Below the pieces are notes generated by a model. That model did no database searches and was not told the origin of the DNA. It saw only the letters and a program-made list of their open reading frames with translations. Below are positions 63,001-64,000 of a stretch of 64,000 nucleotides of DNA, in pieces (positions within the stretch are counted from its first letter, which is position 1; the number at the start of each line of letters is the position of its first letter). The DNA lies in assembly GCA_018820315.1 (NCBI GenBank), contig JAHJOQ010000019.1:1-64000 (forward strand), in the 5' to 3' direction. This DNA comes from Candidatus Zixiibacteriota bacterium. GTDB taxonomy: Bacteria > Zixibacteria > MSB-5A5 > JAABVY01 > JAHJOQ01. Both the position numbers and the translations under genes were made by a program.

Positions 63001-64000
63001 GTTAACGGTTGTGCCGGGTGATTGAGCCGGGATGAATGCATTGTACTCGTTCACGCCGCCCGTCCACTGCAGAGTCTCCTCGTACCAAATCGAAGAGGTT
63101 TCATAGCGCAGCAACAGAGAATCGGCAAGAAGCAGCGTGTCGGAAAACACGGTACAAAGCGTCTCATAGCTATTGAGGCTGTCTTTAGTGTCCTCGAGAG
63201 GAGTGTGTGTAATGGTGATACCGCCGAGCAGCGAGACGGCGTTGTAGACATTGATCCTGCCCCACCCGAATTGATTATCGAAACCGGTTGGCCCAAGATC
63301 CTCCGATGTATTAATCATAATCTGACGAACCGAATCTGGAGTAATCGATGGTCCCAGGCTGAGAATCAGTGCGGCAAACCCCGCTACATGAGGTGTCGCC
63401 ATTGACGTGCCCGCCAGAGGAGCGTAGTTCTGAGGCAGGCCCAGATCGACATTTAGCTGAACCTGGTAATTCGGAAATGTCGAATACACATCGTTTGCAT
63501 CGTACGGGCTGCCATATCCTCCCGGCGCTGATATAGTCACCGACGGACCGATACTCGAGAATGGCGAAGAGCCGTCGTTATGATCGGTAGATGAAACACA
63601 GATTACATTTGAGTACGAAGTCGAGTATGCGCCCGGCCATGAGACAGAACCCTGCCAGTTGTTACCGGCTGCAGCACATACGACAACTCCGTGACTATCG
63701 GCATAGGCGACACCATGCTCCTTGGCTTCCCCTGCCGACCCGCCGCCGGAATAGTTGATAACTTTGCAGCCGTTATCAGTGGCATAAATGCATCCGTCGC
63801 GGAAATTCTCATGCGATCCCGAACCGTATTGATCGAACACCTTGATCGCCATGATCTCCGCGTTCCAGCAGACACCGGCAACACCGATGCCGTTGTCAGA
63901 CTCCGCAGCAATTGTACCGGATACGTGAGTGCCGTGACCGTTGTCATCCGCAGGATCATTGTCGCCGTAGGCGAAATCGTATCCAAAGAAGTACCGCGTT
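60010..64000 (-). CDS. S8 subtilisin-like protease with MAM-like modules and dockerin-like tail, 5' end outside
   Basis: The frame is open past the window edge, so the N-terminus, signal peptide and catalytic Asp are missing; an internal ATG at 63852 is not the start. In the window the catalytic His is in DDNGHGTHVSGTIAA and the catalytic Ser in GTSMATPHVAG. After the S8 domain come two tandem modules, each an NPCBM/NEW3-like Ig part (WSTSFWDQLG; WDVSFWDAAN) and a jelly-roll MAM-like part (DLSNEFNVILRYYYER; DLSEQTGAVMSYYYQR; YDDWFVDDVF; FDDWYVDDIR), then a nidogen-like domain (FTFNYYGIDCSEFYIASNGFIGFG), a beta-sandwich, and the 66-aa double dockerin-like tag ending CAACL. A large extracellular endopeptidase with binding modules is the best reading. 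Confidence 0.9.
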   Translation of the reverse strand, partial: TRYFFGYDFAYGDNDPADDNGHGTHVSGTIAAESDNGIGVAGVCWNAEIMAIKVFDQYGSGSHENFRDGCIYATDNGCKVINYSGGGSAGEAKEHGVAYADSHGVVVCAAAGNNWQGSVSWPGAYSTSYSNVICVSSTDHNDGSSPFSSIGPSVTISAPGGYGSPYDANDVYSTFPNYQVQLNVDLGLPQNYAPLAGTSMATPHVAGFAALILSLGPSITPDSVRQIMINTSEDLGPTGFDNQFGWGRINVYNAVSLLGGITITHTPLEDTKDSLNSYETLCTVFSDTLLLADSLLLRYETSSIWYEETLQWTGGVNEYNAFIPAQSPGTTVNYYLYAMNARGEADTTDLYTFRVIDYALSLAPENQSGTGAVGDTVWHTLQITNDGIYSDVYDLSAAGVTWSTSFWDQLGLVQITQTPSVASDDSFTFSVAVEVPSSLYGDQDVATIVVSSGGDPSVTAEAMVTTISDGQPFAIPFSDDFPTSSINVGKWVLHSGASVSEVGIDEPSPVYSLGLNGDPSGSDFVESQAIDLSNEFNVILRYYYERTGGGDSPETGDDLVVEYLNQSSSWTTIQTHSGGDADMTEYEMVEISLPIDAFHSGLKLRFSATGTVGAYDDWFVDDVFVGKPSDYKVQIAPNSASQFGPAGDSALFLISITNSGLYADDYDLTDSASAWDVSFWDAANSMQITSTGTIQPTESLGILVKIEIPAGTPLNVSSSSWIKASSTADPDVSAYATFEVISAGTAASFPWYEPFPDPFVDTERWMFNAGGEIAGDAYSPPSPPYSLHLDGGVDTLVSQLIDLSEQTGAVMSYYYQRRGPGESPDVDDDLVFEYRNRYGNWIEISRQLGAAGDMTSFEAVSVPLTEDALYNAFQIRVSNFGSGIDFDDWYVDDIRLDYAPEIAVAPNYLDFSLQKGDSTKADIVISNSGLGSLTYNAAIVPIVSKEASVFESMQLAGLAAPAKQSYPEGYLNYADIKGVDNEPPGHDVVFDAGGPDAWGYFWVDSDEPSGPVFDWVDIQATGTEVSGLGDDNNVGPLTIGFTFNYYGIDCSEFYIASNGFIGFGPTEGYNTRSNTTMPATAVPNNILAWCWDDLDPTNANNPGAKVLYETRNDSLIIQFVDYPEYQAVAGAVINAEIILESNGMITYQYSTIEGGFDILGCSVGIEDADGLDGMTVVFNADYLHDALAVKYYAPAQWISIAPISGIVLPGGEDTVVVSISTADLGEGYYQSEIQVTSNDPDPSEAIWPVPVNLTVSSAPTYVCGDADGSESVDIDDAVFIVVYIFSGGPAPDPLEAGDPDCSAAIDIDDAVYLIAYIFAGGPVPCAACL

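Noticed and set aside
1-64000. tRNA or rRNA genes
   Set aside because: Looking through the intergenic gaps I found no cloverleaf with a GTTC-type T-loop or CCA-end; a covariance-model search would settle it.

Overview
This 64-kb window looks like a chromosomal segment of an uncultivated, free-living Gram-negative bacterium of the FCB-like candidate phyla, with Zixibacteria my best guess. The support is the C-terminal dockerin-like tags of the type [16 protein letters not shown] on secreted proteases, a surface protein with a YPNPY...TIRIYTLDGD C-terminus, many lipoproteins and large secreted beta-rich proteins, and moderate GC. This is inference from protein style; no rRNA or marker phylogeny is available in the window. 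No rRNA, tRNA, CRISPR array or intact IS was seen.

Layout. 1-9.6 kb (mostly minus strand): a truncated FG-GAP repeat protein, a beta-propeller/transglutaminase protein, an O-antigen-ligase-like membrane protein with TPRs, a C10 (streptopain-type) cysteine protease with TSP3 repeats and a dockerin-like tail, and an alanine/glycine:Na+ symporter. A repeat-rich gap follows. 9.6-19.7 kb (plus strand): central carbon genes pckA, pfkA and glgP, then two S9 serine peptidases. 19.9-20.8 kb (minus strand): a LolA-like exported protein.

20.95-34.9 kb is the centrepiece: a 16-gene aromatic amino acid supraoperon, trpE-G-D-C-F-B-A, aroH, aroF, tyrA, aroA-E-K-B-Q and a class IV aminotransferase, mostly with overlapping start and stop codons. 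It is preceded by a textbook ribosome-mediated attenuator: a promoter placed so that the mRNA would begin at the AUG of a 33-codon leader peptide, a Tyr-Tyr-Tyr-Trp-Arg-Trp run, an 11-bp antiterminator and a 12-bp terminator with a U-tract. Chorismate synthase (aroC) and prephenate dehydratase (pheA) are absent from the cluster.

34.9-47.5 kb: a polyferredoxin/HMA-like pair, agmatinase, a Mut7-C RNase-like protein, a heterodimeric ABC exporter with an asymmetric ATPase pair, an inositol-phosphatase-like enzyme, a double-receiver response regulator, phosphomannomutase/phosphoglucomutase, a sugar-type ABC ATPase, a formyltransferase remnant, a PMP-repeat beta-helix lipoprotein and a small carbonic-anhydrase-like protein. 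47.6-64 kb: a surface protein interrupted by one in-frame TGA, 3-methyladenine glycosylase, a methyltransferase with a MITE-like 154-bp insertion just upstream, arsenate reductase, a Wzz/O-antigen-ligase pair, a lipoprotein, a Tricorn-like protease and a subtilisin running off the window end.

Together the genes suggest a heterotroph that secretes and recycles peptides (five peptidases of four families), builds surface polysaccharide, stores glycogen and makes its own aromatic amino acids under tRNA-charging control.
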